Shown: piece by piece, positions 20,154 to 31,590 of the stretch | Layout: each line of letters begins with the position of its first letter | Numbering within the stretch: the stretch's first letter is position 1 | Assembly: GCA_006386115.1 (NCBI GenBank) | Contig: VFIW01000009.1 | Span: 62,001 to 126,000 of the forward strand | Length of the DNA: 64,000 bases | Direction of reading: 5' to 3' | Source of the DNA: Globisporangium splendens | Lineage: Eukaryota > Oomycota > Peronosporomycetes > Pythiales > Pythiaceae | Made by a program: the position numbers and the translations under genes | Notes under the pieces: generated by a model | The model's input: the letters and a program-made list of their open reading frames with translations, nothing else | Database searches by the model: none | Told to the model about the DNA's origin: nothing

Positions 20154-20524
20154 TCTTGCAGTAGTCTGGAAACCACATAGATTGCTGTTAGGTTCCTCCA
20201 GACTGAACCGCCTGCACAAGAACACGAAGCGGTGCGTTTTTGAGTTTTGAGCGTCCATTTATTGAAAATTTCTTCGGAATTCGTTGTTGCGTCTGCAGCT
20301 TCAACACTAGTGCTGCGTCTTTGTCGAATGGGGTTCGTCAGGCACAACACTGGGTGCGGTGGCTCTTTTTTACTGCTCGCTCTCTCTCTAAACTCGAAAA
20401 AAAGAAAGCAGAAATGGGTTCACTTGCCTGATCATCATCATCTCGTCGTTCGCGTGTTTTTCGTGCGTAAGTATGTCAGGCGCACAGGGTGGCTGTTGGT
20501 GACGGGAAAACACCAGAAGTTAAG

Positions 20525-20665
20525 GGCATCAGGATGCCAGAATGCCAGTATTTCAGAATGCCTGGACGCCAGAATGGCACTGCACACTATACAATGCTAG
20601 AACATGAGGACGACAGCATGTCTGAATGGACGTTAGGATGCTGGAATGCTAGAACATGCTACGAC
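20525..20665. repeat. Degenerate minisatellite-like repeats
   Basis: Short units close to GGATGCCAGAATGCCAG and GGATGCTGGAATGCTAGAACATG recur imperfectly across this stretch, which is intergenic between a PAN gene and UDP-glucose dehydrogenase. No coding potential is evident. The rest of 20154-20859 holds nothing I can name. Confidence 0.5.
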
Positions 20666-20859
20666 CGTTGTGAAAACAAAGCTACATTTATTTCGCTTGC
20701 CTGCTTCATGTCGCGTTCCTCCTCTTCTTTGCTTGTTTCTTTCGATATACTAGTATTTGTCAACGAAAATTCAGCTGCCGACATCATCTTCTCGGCTGGC
20801 AACGTACGCTACTGGATGGGGATATATATGTAGGAATGCGTGTGCTCTTGTGTGTTGGT

Positions 20860-22460
20860 CTAAAATTCGAGCTCGCCGCTGATCACCTGCGCTCGGCCGA
20901 TCACGTACACCTTGGCACCGAGGTCGCGCAGGACCTGGTGGGGCATGATGTTGCGGCCGTCAAACATGAACGCCGGCTTGGTCATCGACTCGTACACCTT
21001 GGCGTAGTCCAGCGTCTTGAACTCGTCCCATTCCGTCAACGCCGCGATCGCGTGCGCGTCCTTCGCGGCCTCGTACGGGTCGTGGTGGATCGTCAGCAGC
21101 TTCTGGTAGTTCGGGTGCGTCTTCTCACTCACGCCCTGGTACTCGAGCTCGTGCATCATCTCTTCGACCTTCACCTGCGGGTCGTAGATCGCGATGCGCG
21201 CCTTTTCTTCCAGCAAGTACTTGACAATCGTGGCGGCTGGCGTCTCACGGACATCGCCCGTGTCCTTCTTGAACGCGAACCCGTAGATGCAGATCTTCTT
21301 GTTCGTGACCGTATTGAACATGCGGCGGATCATCGTCGTCGCGAAACGCGTCTTCTGGTACTCGTTCATGGTCACGACGCCGCGCCAGTACTCGGCGACT
21401 TCCGGCAAGTTGAAGCTTTGTGCCAAGTACACCAAGTTCAAAATATCCTATTTATGCGAAAAGGAAGAAAGGCACTGGTGAGCAACTGATAGCATTGAGC
21501 ACATGAAGCACAAACCAGAAAAGACGGCATACCTTTTGGAAACAGGAGCCGCCAAATCCAACTGAGCAGTTCAGGAATTTGCTGCCGATGCGGTCATCGG
21601 CACCCACAGCCTTGGCGACTTCGTGCACGTTGGCGCCCGTGGCTTCGCACACCGCCGAGATCGAGTTGATGCTCGAAATACGCTGCGCCAGGAACGCATT
21701 CGCAACGAGCTTCGAGAGCTCCGAGGACCACACGTTGGTCGTGATAATGCGCTCTACACATCACAAACACACATCCAAAACGTCAATACATGACACATGC
21801 GCCAGTGACAGAGTATCTTTTCGCACACATACCTCGAGGCACCCAGTGCTCGTAGACGCTCACGAGCTTCTCGACGGCGACGTGGCCCGTTGGTGTCTCC
21901 GGACCACCGATCAGGATACGGCTTGGGTTCTGCAGATCGTCAATCGCAGTACCTTCAGCAAGGAACTCCGGGTTCGACAGCACTTCGAATTTCAAGCCCT
22001 TCGAGTTGGCCGAGAGCACGGCCGAAATCGACTCGGCGGTGCGCACGGGCACCGTGGACTTTTCGACGACGATCTTGTTGGCCGTGGCCACTTCGGCGAT
22101 CTTTCGCGCACATGCTTCGCAGTTCTTGGTGTCGGCCGCGCTGCCCGCGCCGATACCCGACTGCTTCGTGGGCGTGTTGACGCACACAAAGATGATGTCG
22201 GCTTCGTTGATGTACTTGTCCAAATCGGTCGAGAAGAAGAGATTCTTGCCGCGACGCGCGTCCACGAGCTCCTTGAGTCCGGGCTCATAGATCGGGATGT
22301 CGTCCGGATTGTTCCATTTCGCGATCTGCGCTTCGGAGATGTCGACGACCACGACCTTGATGTCGGGGCAGCGCGACGCGATCACGGCCATTGTCGGGCC
22401 GCCGACGTACCCGGCGCCCATGCAGCAGATGGTCATTTTGAAGTTGTCGCCGCTCGCCAT
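20860..22460 (-). CDS. UGDH: UDP-glucose 6-dehydrogenase (3 exons)
   Basis: Exons on the minus strand are 22460-21833, 21753-21533 and 21447-20860. The introns (79 and 85 nt) have GT-AG ends and matching phase, giving 478 residues, the usual size. The enzyme oxidises UDP-glucose to UDP-glucuronate with two NAD+, supplying precursors for wall polysaccharides and glycosylation in the cytosol. Seen: N-terminal Rossmann motif ([12 protein letters not shown], residues ~12-23), the substrate-region motif [10 protein letters not shown], the interdomain helix [15 protein letters not shown], the catalytic Cys in [10 protein letters not shown] (about Cys280, split across the second intron), and the C-terminal [14 protein letters not shown] motif. 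The first junction restores VPRERIITTN, supporting the splice choice. Confidence 0.96.
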
Positions 22461-22519
22461 CGTTGCGTGTGCTTGTGCTGGAAGAAAGGAGAGAGAGCGG
22501 CGCTTGCGGGGGACGTGGC

Positions 22520-22535
22520 GAATCGCAGAATGAGA
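22520..22535 (-). promoter_or_regulatory. Oomycete Inr-like core of UGDH
   Basis: Minus-strand TCTCATTCTGCGATTC matches 13 of 16 positions of GCTCATTYYNCAWTTT, 60-75 bases upstream of the UGDH start codon. Confidence 0.45.
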
Positions 22536-23900
22536 GCGACGGAGGCGCGGGGGAGAAGGAGGAAGCGAAACCAACCGCTTGGTCTGCTGCTTTGTTGCCG
22601 TCGCTCAGGAGTGATCCTTCAGGAATAGCTCCGCTGTTAGGGACGCATGCAGAGTGATGGTCGTCGGAGCACGCTGCAAGATCGGAGCGGATCCACCTGG
22701 TGGATGGCGGATTGGACTTCCCTAACCGCGTTGAGCGGACGACGACAGGGCGAAGTATTGTAGTGAGGAATAGAAAGCCTGTTTATGCGTTGGAAGAGGT
22801 ACTTGAATTGTAATATGGCAAGTTGTGATTTGGTTAGATGAATACCTCTTGAAGATGCGTACAGTTGACTGAATGTTGGTCCGATTGTGTTCGCAGGATC
22901 GGGCATCCGCCAATCAACGTGGCGCGGGTGACGCAACAGTGTGCGTCACACAGCAGCAGCGAGTTCTTTGGCGTTCACCTTTGAGGAGGAACGGGCTGCG
23001 ATTGGCTAAAAATGAGGCAGTAGGAACCAAGACTCGTGATCCAAGAGCGAAACAAAGAGAGACTGGCACAACCGCTGCAAACTGCAGAATTGCTAACGGA
23101 GTTGCTGCGGTTGCAAAAGAGTGTGCAGCACAGTGTTAACAACTTCGATGTTCACACACACACACGAAAGTGCTCAGCGACCTAAATGTGCTCTCCTTGT
23201 GTTCTCTGGAGTGGGCGAATCTACGCTGCTGCTGTGATCCATAAGGTCTCACCCACATGTTGCTCGAAATCACCCTGTAATCGCTCAAGAATGCACAAAG
23301 TGGCGTCGCTCGCGACGAAAACAGCTGTAGTGCACTCTGTTTCGGACGCTTCTGTTTCGTGAACTGCGATGGAGGAACGGTTTTTAATCTTCTCAAATAG
23401 AAACTCGCTTCAGAAATCACCATCATATCGACGTATCAATTTATAAAGTAGATCTGGTCCCAAAATCTGAAAATTGGGATGCGATTTTGATGAAAATATG
23501 AAATATAGGAAGTGTTGTATTGAGGTTCACGAATGGCAGCTTTTACTAATGGGGAATCTGGCTAGTTCAAGACGATCACGCGATGCGTTTGTGAATTTTA
23601 GCAGCAGTCACAGGATCCCAGTTGGTCGTTTGCAGACGCGAAAGCGGTGCCGCATGGGTACTGGACGGCTGCTGTTGGAAAAGATCGCGGATGGGCAACT
23701 CGAAGCTTTCACGAAACCTGTTAGTCTCTTGACAAGGTGTCCGATAGGCAGCACAGGACTCCTGCAAGCGTTGAGGCAGCACGGTTGAGCACCCGCGAAT
23801 ACCCAAACTGAACAACCACGTTGATCCGACTTCTGCAAAGAGGTCGCTTGCGCACAAATTTTTCATCTTGGCGTGGATTCCACGACCGACGACCGACTGC
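22536..23900. other. Long intergenic stretch
   Basis: About 1.4 kb with only short, unrelated frames in all six readings and no recognisable motif. An ACACAC run occurs at about 23154-23163. I see no RNA gene or mobile element here. Confidence 0.4.
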
Positions 23901-23904
23901 AAAT

Positions 23905-24242
23905 TAATACTCGGGGCAGTCACACTGCTTCAAAAGAACGCAAAAATGAAATTCTCGCTGTTGGTGTCGTGTTTCATTTTTTACGTTTGCTAGGCAGGGG
24001 GTAGGAAGAGTGCGTAGCACGCACTCTCGGTGAAGAATGCAACAAGAAGGGATCCACCCCTCCCTCCTCAGCATGCAGAAACAAAGAAAAGAAAACAATG
24101 CAAATCTGTCCAACAAACCAGTTCACACAGCGCTGCCATCATCGTCGTGCTGCGTGCCTTGGCATGTCGGATAGGCATCCCCCCTTCGCCTGGATGATCA
24201 TACGACCACTTGGGTTCGTAATGCGACTCCGTCTTCGTCCGA
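23905..24242. repeat. 3' flank duplicated with 33157-33503
   Basis: This downstream flank of the PAN gene at 24243 is collinear with 33157-33503 downstream of the PAN gene at 33504. Shared blocks include GTTGGTGTCGTGTTTC-like, GGATCC followed by a CCTCC run, ATGCAGAAACAAAGAAAAG, CCAACAAACCAGTTCACACA and GGATGATCATACGACCACTT. The last ~100 bases before each stop are nearly identical, so the duplication covers the 3' untranslated region and not only the coding part. Confidence 0.8.
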
Positions 24243-25301
24243 TTAGACGACCGAGGACTTGACGTTCGCGTTCGCGACGGTCGCCCCCTTGCCGCTCTTG
24301 AGCCAGCACGTACCGCCGTTCACGTTGTTCCACGAGAACGCCTTGCACCCGTCCTTCTTCATGCAGATCGAGCAGCAGTCGTACGCGTCCGCGGCTGGCG
24401 CATTACCAATGTCGTTGCCGACATAGTCCACGCCGAGTTCCATGGAGCAGCTTGGCGCTGGTGGGTTCGGTAACACAGCCGCAGAGATCACACCGGACTT
24501 CAAAACAGTCTGGTCTTTGCGGTTCTTGAAGTAGCAAGTGCCGCCGTCCTGGTTGGTCCACGAGAACGCCTTGCATCCTGAGACTTGACGGCACCAGGCA
24601 CAGCACTCTTCAGCCTTGCCATGGCGCTGACTGGCGATGTCGTTCCCGACATAGTCGACGCCGACTTCGTACCCGCATGTGGGCTGACCCGTGACACCGT
24701 AGTTGACGCTCGACGTTGCTTTCTCGTTGTACACCATTCGACCCTTCTGACTCTTGAGCCAGCACGTTCCGCCGTTGTGGTCCGTGTGCGTGAACGCGCG
24801 ACAGCCCGGCAATTTCGAGCACTCGAGACAGCAATCTTGCGGCTTGAGCATCCGAACATTGCCGATGTCGTACCCAACGTAATCGGTCTTGTACTCGAGG
24901 TCAGCGCACGGTGGCGGCTCGTTCGGGTACAGCACAACTCCAGATTTCGCGTTGGCGTTCGTGACGACCGTGCCACGACCGGTCTTGAGCCAGCACGTGC
25001 CGCCGTTGTGGTCACTCCACGACCACGCCGTGCAATATCCAAACTGCGTGGTTAAGCATATATCACAGCAATCCGTGACTTTGCCCGGCGCGTTCCCGAT
25101 GTCGTTGCCAACAAAGTCAAACCCGTCTTCGCGGACGCAATAGAGCTTCCAGTCGGTTGCTGCCATGAACTTCATGGCCTCGAGGTTGCGAGGGACGACG
25201 GTCATTCCATTGTCGTGGACTTCTGCGCGAAGGGAGTTCGCCTTGGCATCGGTCGTCAGCAGTGCCACAGCGAGAGCAGTGATCAGTGACAAGTAGTTCA
25301 T
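24243..25301 (-). CDS. Secreted four-PAN/Apple-domain protein
   Basis: 352 residues, intronless. The frame is open upstream to 25523, but ATG 25301 begins a clear signal peptide (MNYLSLITALAVALL) and sits just after an Inr core, so it is taken as the start. A short pro-segment (NSLRAEV ... VPRNLEAMKFMA) precedes four PAN domains with the CC-x2-C ... GGTCW/Y-[LF]-K pattern. Domain 1 has one extra residue between its central cysteines (CCDICLTTQFGYCTAW). Domain 2 is almost identical to that of the genes at 29082 and 33504 (KTDYVGYDIGN ... KSQKGRMVYNEKAT), and domains 3-4 are very close to those of 33504. Probable extracellular binding protein; ligand unknown. Confidence 0.9.
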   Translation of the reverse strand: MNYLSLITALAVALLTTDAKANSLRAEVHDNGMTVVPRNLEAMKFMAATDWKLYCVREDGFDFVGNDIGNAPGKVTDCCDICLTTQFGYCTAWSWSDHNGGTCWLKTGRGTVVTNANAKSGVVLYPNEPPPCADLEYKTDYVGYDIGNVRMLKPQDCCLECSKLPGCRAFTHTDHNGGTCWLKSQKGRMVYNEKATSSVNYGVTGQPTCGYEVGVDYVGNDIASQRHGKAEECCAWCRQVSGCKAFSWTNQDGGTCYFKNRKDQTVLKSGVISAAVLPNPPAPSCSMELGVDYVGNDIGNAPAADAYDCCSICMKKDGCKAFSWNNVNGGTCWLKSGKGATVANANVKSSVV

Positions 25302-25370
25302 AGCGAGAAGGCGTCGCTTGATCAAGTGTAGGTCCTTGTTTGCTTGTAGGTTTTGTGCTTGCTGAAGAGT

Positions 25371-25386
25371 AAATTGTAGAATGAGC
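25371..25386 (-). promoter_or_regulatory. Exact oomycete transcription-start core
   Basis: The minus strand reads GCTCATTCTACAATTT, matching all 16 positions of the oomycete core GCTCATTYYNCAWTTT (initiator plus flanking element). It lies 70-85 bases upstream of ATG 25301, the normal spacing for a short oomycete 5' UTR, and supports that start. Confidence 0.8.
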
Positions 25387-26417
25387 CCTGGCCACAAAGC
25401 CACGAGCTCCAGCTTGAGGCAACCAGCAAGCGCACGCGCACTGCAGCCATAGAGTTCGTCGTCAGCTCTACCTTCTGTTGCCGCGACAAAATTTTCACAA
25501 AGCAGGTGAAGCAACTTTTTCATGGAAAAAGTGCAACGAGACGAGAAACAACAGATGCTGCCTGTTGCCGCGCCACTGAAACGTCAAATGGGTTGCGAAA
25601 TGCACTGGGGATGACCACACGCTTAGTATAGGATGCCGGTCCAGGAAAGCGAGGCTAGTGGTCAGCATGGCTGGCGGATTTGCGGATAACACACTGTGGC
25701 TCCATCAATTGGGTGAGCGCGTTGTTGAAGCTCCACCCACCTTCTCGCAACTACAACACGGTGAAGAGTGGGACGGGATCCACTACGCAAGAGGTGGTTT
25801 CACCCGGTTGCAGGCACATGAGACAACAATTATTACTTTTAATACAGAAGGTGCACACTGACCCTCCCCCAAAAAAGGAGAAGCTCCCCAAGGCTCGCGG
25901 CGGTCTCTCGTGCAACAAGCAGAGCAGTTTTCAGCATGTAAATCTGCAACTGTAACGCGCGATCTCACCACACCTGCAAGAGTTTGCGCCTGGATTTTCT
26001 TGGTGACGGATGGTTGTCAACGTCAACTTCAACCTGGGAGATGTGTGACGATGGTGATGCGCCATGGAGCCACCGCTTAAGAATCAGTCAACACATGCGC
26101 GTGCAGGCAACCTTCCGCCTCCATGATCCCTCTCCTGAGCAGCATTTACTTGGCAGGGAGATCTGCTCGCTCCACAAAGCATCTCGAGCATCAAACGGCG
26201 CAACGTGATGAAAGCCGTCTGTAGAAACTCGAGCACGCAACAGCTCTCCTCCCTACGAAAACAAACAACAACAGCATACAATTAATTGAAATAACTCAGA
26301 AAAAGGCAAATTTGAATGCAATTATTTGTCGAACATTGTCATGTCTGGGGGACAATAATTGCTGTAAATCATTCTAACAGGAGTGCCACCTGCCTGTCGT
26401 CCAAGCAGATCAAATAC
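25387..26417. other. Intergenic stretch between PAN and subtilase genes
   Basis: About 1 kb with no supported gene, on the 3' side of the subtilase at 26418. Only short frames are open and none has recognisable content. Confidence 0.4.
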
Positions 26418-28409
26418 TCACACGATGGAGGACGTGACACTGGAGTTCAGGACCGTCGCGCTCTTGCCGCTCTTGAGCCAGCACGTACCACCACCTGCAG
26501 TGTTCCACGAGAACGCCTTGCACCCGCTCACTTTCATGCAAATCGAGCAGCAACCGGTTGGGGTTGCGCTGTACGCACTCCCGATATCGTTGGCGACGTA
26601 GTCCACGCCTACCTCGAGCACGCAGCTAGGTGGATCTGGGTTTGGTAGTACTGTGACGGACGTCACCCCAGACTTGACGCTGGTCTGGTCCTTGCGATTC
26701 TTGAAGTAGCACACATCGCTCGTCCAAGAGAATGCGCGGCATCTGGTGACTTGCAGGCACATGCTACAGCACAGTGATGCGCTCGTGGCAGGAGAATTGG
26801 AGATGTCGTTGCCGACGTAATCGATGTCTACCTCGAGAGTACAGCTAAGTGTCGGACTGGGTGTGGGCGTCGGAGTTGGAGTGGGAGTAGGAGTCGGAGT
26901 CGAAGTTGGTGTTGGTGTAGGAATTGGAATTGGCGTTTGCGTTTGCGTTGGCGTTGGCGTTGGTGTCGGTGCAGGAGTTGGCGTGACGCTGTACGGTGGC
27001 ACGTTTGCAAGAAGCTTCGTTGCGTCGAGACGACCGTAGCCAAACTGATTGTTCGGGAACACAAAATCAGTGGTGCCTGCACACGTGTACCCTGTCGCTT
27101 TAGTCAAGACAGAGGTCAGCGCCGTGGATCGCAGAGCTGTGACCAGGTCCACGCATGGCGCGCTGTTCTCCGTAGCAACCGTAGTTAAAGTTGGCGCCGG
27201 AAAGCGGCTGAGGTACAATGCGACCATGCCAGTCACGTGTGGCGTCGCCATACTCGTGCCAGACTTAATGCAGTAGTCAGAGTCGCCAGTGTAGCACGCG
27301 GACTTGATGTTATCTCCTGGGGCAAGCACATCAGGCTTACGAAGACCCGCGACAGTCGGTCCTTTGCTGCTGTGACTCGTGAGGTAGTCGTTCGTATCCG
27401 TAGCACCTGCTGTGATGACATTGGGTTTGTCACCTGGAGACATGATCGTGGTGCAACTCGGTCCGGAGTTACCACCAGCAAAGACCGGGATGATCTGGTT
27501 CGCGTGCCACGTGCTGATGACCGTGTCAAAGATCGTGAGACCCTGCCCAGCTCCCCAGCTATTGTTGACAACATGGGGGTGCTCGGAGCAATCCTTGGTG
27601 AGTCCATCGGGGGAGGTCGGGCACGCCATGAACTGGAAGCAAGCCAGGAGGTCGGACGCGTAGCATCCGCTTGACCGACACCCTTTGCACATGATCCACG
27701 TGACACCAGGCGCAACACCGATGCCATTGGCGCCAGCGACAATCCCTGTCACGTGGGTGCCGTGGCCTGTCGCGTCGTATGGCAATGCAGCTTTTGTCTC
27801 CGGATCGTACCATCCAAACGACTGCCGCCAATTGCCTGCAATGTCTTTTTGTGTGTAGCAAGCCCCGGTGTCGATGATTCCGACGACGACACCCTTTCCT
27901 GTGTTTCCGGTCGCCCAGACATCAGGAGCACGAATCTTGTTGACTCCCCATTGCGCGACGACCGTGGTCGTGGACGTCGTCACGGTTTCCAGCGTCGGAA
28001 ACACGAGTGGGAATACTTGCTCGGGTTCGACACTGAGCACGCTCGGGAGCTCGGCGATCCGATCAATCAGTTTCTGCGGTGCACCCTGCACGAAGATCTG
28101 GTTCGTGAGCCAGAAACTCTCCGACCGAGTGTACGCGATGCCCGATTTCTCGAGAATTGTGAACACGTCTTGCTGCGACTTCCGCGCGAGTTTCTCGAGT
28201 CCATCTTTCATGGCCTGCACGCGTTTGCCCCGCGACGCGAACTTTTGGGTCTTGAGGTCTTCGAGCACGCTCTCTGTGCGCTCTTGCATCGTGATGATCA
28301 CATTCTTCGTCGTGGACTTGGCTTTAGTTGATGCTGCTTCCGTCGACGGTGCGAGAAGCGCGGTGGCCACCACAGAGGCAAAGATGAGAAACGAACGCAG
28401 ATGCACCAT
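26418..28409 (-). CDS. Secreted subtilisin-like S8 protease with two PAN domains
   Basis: 663 residues from ATG 28409 (an upstream in-frame GTG is ignored). Order: signal peptide (1-26), I9-like propeptide (~35-135), catalytic domain with Asp180 (VGIIDTG), His216 (GHGTHVTG), oxyanion Asn314 (AGGNSG) and Ser386 (SGTSMATPH), then a Pro-Thr-rich linker (~485-530) and two C-terminal PAN domains. The first PAN lacks about six residues before its fourth Cys ([10 protein letters not shown]). The S8 triad implies an active extracellular endopeptidase; the PAN domains probably direct it to a surface. Both PAN modules resemble modules 3 and 4 of the standalone PAN proteins. Intact counterpart of the broken gene at 7235-8879, with near identity over the 5' half. 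Confidence 0.93.
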   Translation of the reverse strand: MVHLRSFLIFASVVATALLAPSTEAASTKAKSTTKNVIITMQERTESVLEDLKTQKFASRGKRVQAMKDGLEKLARKSQQDVFTILEKSGIAYTRSESFWLTNQIFVQGAPQKLIDRIAELPSVLSVEPEQVFPLVFPTLETVTTSTTTVVAQWGVNKIRAPDVWATGNTGKGVVVGIIDTGACYTQKDIAGNWRQSFGWYDPETKAALPYDATGHGTHVTGIVAGANGIGVAPGVTWIMCKGCRSSGCYASDLLACFQFMACPTSPDGLTKDCSEHPHVVNNSWGAGQGLTIFDTVISTWHANQIIPVFAGGNSGPSCTTIMSPGDKPNVITAGATDTNDYLTSHSSKGPTVAGLRKPDVLAPGDNIKSACYTGDSDYCIKSGTSMATPHVTGMVALYLSRFPAPTLTTVATENSAPCVDLVTALRSTALTSVLTKATGYTCAGTTDFVFPNNQFGYGRLDATKLLANVPPYSVTPTPAPTPTPTPTQTQTPIPIPTPTPTSTPTPTPTPTPTPTPSPTLSCTLEVDIDYVGNDISNSPATSASLCCSMCLQVTRCRAFSWTSDVCYFKNRKDQTSVKSGVTSVTVLPNPDPPSCVLEVGVDYVANDIGSAYSATPTGCCSICMKVSGCKAFSWNTAGGGTCWLKSGKSATVLNSSVTSSIV
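26855..26985 (-). repeat. Pro-Thr linker repeat
   Basis: A GGNGTNGG-type hexamer tract on the plus strand, encoding alternating Pro-Thr on the minus strand, joins the protease to its PAN domains. The same position is nearly deleted and frameshifted in the 7.4 kb copy. Confidence 0.85.
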
Positions 28410-29081
28410 CACAGTAGACGCTCAATGCTGCACTGCGCTAGGAAAAGCACTGCAGATGTCAAGATGCGAGCGTACTCGGGTGGCTCGTTGCAACTTTCCA
28501 AATGACTCACGCTCAGCGCGTTCTTCATCCAGGTTTCTAACCGCTCTTCCTTTCTAAAGAAGTGCAAAAAGTGAATAAATAGCGGCAGCATCCCATGGCG
28601 TTCAGAGGACGAGTGGGGGGGGGAATGTGGAAAGAGCAAAACGATCGATATCTGGGACTGAGGAAAACTGCTTTTCCAAGATCGACGTAAGCTCCGTTCA
28701 TCCACAGGCGTTTTCTCTCTCTTGGCGATCACATTGGCAGCGTGATAGATGCTTTTCTTTCTTTCTCAAGCGTAAGACACACAAACGCAGCGAAAATAGA
28801 GCAACATCTGGACACTGCGACGCAACAGCGATGGTGCATCTGCCCCATCATGTTTCCTCTCTTTCGTATTTTTGGAAGGCTGCAATAATAGACAACAGCT
28901 TGGTCCACGAACGCATTAACGCAATCGAGATGCCTTCCTCCGATCCTTACATGAGAAACATTACTTGAAGATAACACTCATGCGTTCATTTGTGCATTGC
29001 AAAAGGGAAACCTGTCTCGAGAGCAAGGCGAATAGTGTCTGGGCTGCCAAGGATGGGCGGCCAGCTATCTGGGTTGTGAGT
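28410..29081. other. Intergenic stretch
   Basis: Between the subtilase start and the stop of the next PAN gene. It includes a G run at 28613-28622. No gene is supported. Confidence 0.4.
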
Positions 29082-30161
29082 TTACGCTGGTGTAGGCAGC
29101 GGATAGCTGGAGACGACCGAAGACTTGACGTTCGGGTTCGCGACAGTGGCACCCTTGCCGCTCTTGAGCCAGCACGTGCCGCCGTTCAAATTGCTCCACG
29201 AGAACGCGTTGCATCCAACTTTCTTCATGCAGATCGAGCAGCAGCCATAGGCATCTACACTTGGTGCGTTGCCAATGTCGTTGCCGACGTAGTCCACACC
29301 GAGTTCCATGGCGCAACTTGGCGCTGGTGGGTTCGGGAACACAGCGGCTGAGACCACACCAGCCTTCACCACCACTTGGTCCTTCAGGTTCTTCAAGTAG
29401 CAAGTGCCACCGTCCTGGTTGGTCCACGAGAATGCGCGGCAGCCCGAGACCTGACGACACCACGCACAGCACTCGCTAGGAGTTCCGTGACGCTGACTGG
29501 CGATGTCGTTTCCGACATAGTCAACGCCATACTCGAGTCCGCACGTGGGTCGGATCGTGACGCCGTAGTTGACACTCGACGTTGCTTTCTCGTTGTACAC
29601 CATGCGACCCTTTTGGCTCTTGAGCCAGCACGTGCCACCATTGTAGTCCGTGTGGGTGAACGCATGGCAGCCGGGGAATCTGGAGCACTCAGCGCAGCAG
29701 TCCTGGGGCTTGAGCATCCGGACGTTGCCGATGTCGTAGCCAACGTAGTCGGTCTTGTACTCGAGGTTCCCACATGGGTGCAGCTCAGGTGGGTACAGGA
29801 TCACGCCGGACTTGACGTTGGCATTGCTCACGACGGTGCCGCGACCGCTCTTGAACCAGCACGTGCCGCCGTTATGGTTGCTCCAGGACCACGCAGCGCA
29901 GTTTTCCTTGTTCACACACAGATCGCAGCACTTGGAGACGTCGCCCGGCGCATTGCCAATGTCGTTGTCGACAAAGTCGTACCCGTCCTCGCGAGCACAG
30001 AACGGTGCCGTGCTCTGCATCACAGCCATGTACGCCATGGTGTCCAAGTGGCGCGAGACGAGCGTCGTGCCCTCGCCATCACGCAGCGAGTTGCCATTGG
30101 CGCCATGGAGAGAAGCAAAAGGCAGCAATGCAGCGAGGACGGCGATCACCGGAATCTTCAT
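29082..30161 (-). CDS. Secreted four-PAN/Apple-domain protein
   Basis: 359 residues, intronless. ATG 30161 starts a signal peptide (MKIPVIAVLAALLPFASLHG); the frame is open further upstream, but that part lacks secretion features. The pro-like segment is NSLRDGE ... SRHLDTMAYMAVM. Four PAN domains follow. Domain 2 is nearly the same as in 24243 and 33504, domain 3 keeps the GGTCYLKNLKDQ variant, and domain 4 ends VKSSVV followed by a unique tail SSYPLPTPA. The tail is an extension over the sister proteins, which stop at VV. Likely extracellular binding protein. Confidence 0.9.
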   Translation of the reverse strand: MKIPVIAVLAALLPFASLHGANGNSLRDGEGTTLVSRHLDTMAYMAVMQSTAPFCAREDGYDFVDNDIGNAPGDVSKCCDLCVNKENCAAWSWSNHNGGTCWFKSGRGTVVSNANVKSGVILYPPELHPCGNLEYKTDYVGYDIGNVRMLKPQDCCAECSRFPGCHAFTHTDYNGGTCWLKSQKGRMVYNEKATSSVNYGVTIRPTCGLEYGVDYVGNDIASQRHGTPSECCAWCRQVSGCRAFSWTNQDGGTCYLKNLKDQVVVKAGVVSAAVFPNPPAPSCAMELGVDYVGNDIGNAPSVDAYGCCSICMKKVGCNAFSWSNLNGGTCWLKSGKGATVANPNVKSSVVSSYPLPTPA

Positions 30162-31059
30162 TGTCACGAGGTAGAATAGACTGATGGGGTCTTGGTAGGA
30201 CAGAAGGTAGAACGGTCCTTGTAGCGGCAGAACACACCTTGTGTATGTGAGGGTGCTACACCTTGCGAGGTGAAAAGTTGAATGACGAGTTCCCAACTCT
30301 CCCAGCAACACCAAGTTGCGACTCGTGTGTGGACTAGCACGTAGGATCTGGCTCGTCACCAAAAGGTCGGTCATCCGTGGATGATGGTGTCGTTTCGCCA
30401 GAAACTTCGTGACGCCACCCACATCTGAAAAATTTGCTGCACCATCGAGCGAAAGTTTCCCCCCCATCCCCTCGTCTGCACTCGATTGCACATGTTGAGA
30501 CGCATCCTCCTCGTCCACGCACTTTTTAATCCATAGATCATTCAGCGTCCGTCCAGATCTTTAATACGCAGTTTGTTTGCGAGATCGTTCTTCTGTGCTT
30601 GCTTTTTCTCTCTGGCTGCTTGCCAGCAGTGCGTGCGCAGATTCGCGCAGTGAATGATACAGCATCTCGACTGCTGACTTGAGCGCCATTCACACCATTA
30701 GCCTTCGTAACAAACTCAGCAGCATTTCCATATTGTGCATGTTCAGGAAGACACGCTGTCCGTGGCAGTGGCCTGCTGGCGGTTCAACAGGTCGGCAGTG
30801 GGGGTAATAATATGCCTGCAGTCCAGACTTCCCACCTTGTCTCACATGCATCGAGCATAAAAAGTCGGGATCAGATATTCAACTTCTGGCACGATTTGGG
30901 TTCCGATTTTATAAAATCAAAATGCATTTTGACACAGGATTGGCGTGACGCCAGCACAAAAATTCACATCTCTAGTGTTGTACGTTTAGCTGTTTGTTAT
31001 CTAACCAGTGCGTACGCTCCATGAAAAACTAATCTAATCTCGAGAGTCCATGGAGTGCT
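30162..31059. other. Intergenic stretch
   Basis: Upstream flank of the 29082 gene. A weak Inr-like match (GTCATTCAACTTTT on the minus strand) lies near 30272-30285. No gene is supported in the rest. Confidence 0.4.
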
Positions 31060-31320
31060 TCAGGAGAGGATCCAACCCTCTTTTAGGCATGCAGAAAATC
31101 AAACAGCCTAGTTCACACCGCGCTGGCCCCACGCTGCACTTCTAGGCAGCTCATAATGCACCCCTCTCTCCCCCCAGATGGCGCTTATAATCCAAGCTTG
31201 GGCCCGTAAAAGCGGCTTCTTCTTCGTTCATGAGGGCTTGACACCCGCATTCGCGACATTCTTCCCGAGGAAGCAGTCCTGGACAACTTCCAGCGTCAGT
31301 CGTTCCGGAAACATCATTAA
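31060..31320 (-). pseudogene. Relic of a third PAN-gene 3' end and 3' flank
   Basis: The order GGATCC-CCTC, ATGCAGAAA, CAGCCTAGTTCACAC, a CACCCC/TCCCCCC run, CTTCTTCTTCGTTC and GCTTGACACCCGCATTCGCGACA follows the 3' flanks and coding ends of the genes at 24243 and 33504. There the corresponding coding end is GACTTGACGTTCGCGTTCGCGAC, followed by the Gly-Lys/Lys-Ser and Cys-Trp codons. Similarity fades after about 31290. This is a degraded solo 3' end of a PAN gene. Confidence 0.5.
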
Positions 31321-31590
31321 CGATACTCAAAACGCATAAAAATCGGACGCAAATCTAGCACAGCACTTTTCGGTTCGCAGAAGGGGGCAGACAGATCTGC
31401 AATATTCTTGGACTAGATAATTAAAGCATTTGTGCTTTTCTTCCCCTACGAACACTCGTGCAGCTCTCAACTGTGTGCGGAGGATAGCATCAATAGATGG
31501 TCCCTCTCGCCAGTCGCGACAACAAAGCAGGTGCCAGACTATTGCGCATTTCACAAGCAGACCTCGAACTCCCAGAGATTTCCGCTCCCC

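Noticed and set aside
21579..22628. 349-codon plus-strand frame opposite UGDH
   Set aside because: Shadow of UGDH exons; the frame runs through both an intron and exon sequence without recognisable content.
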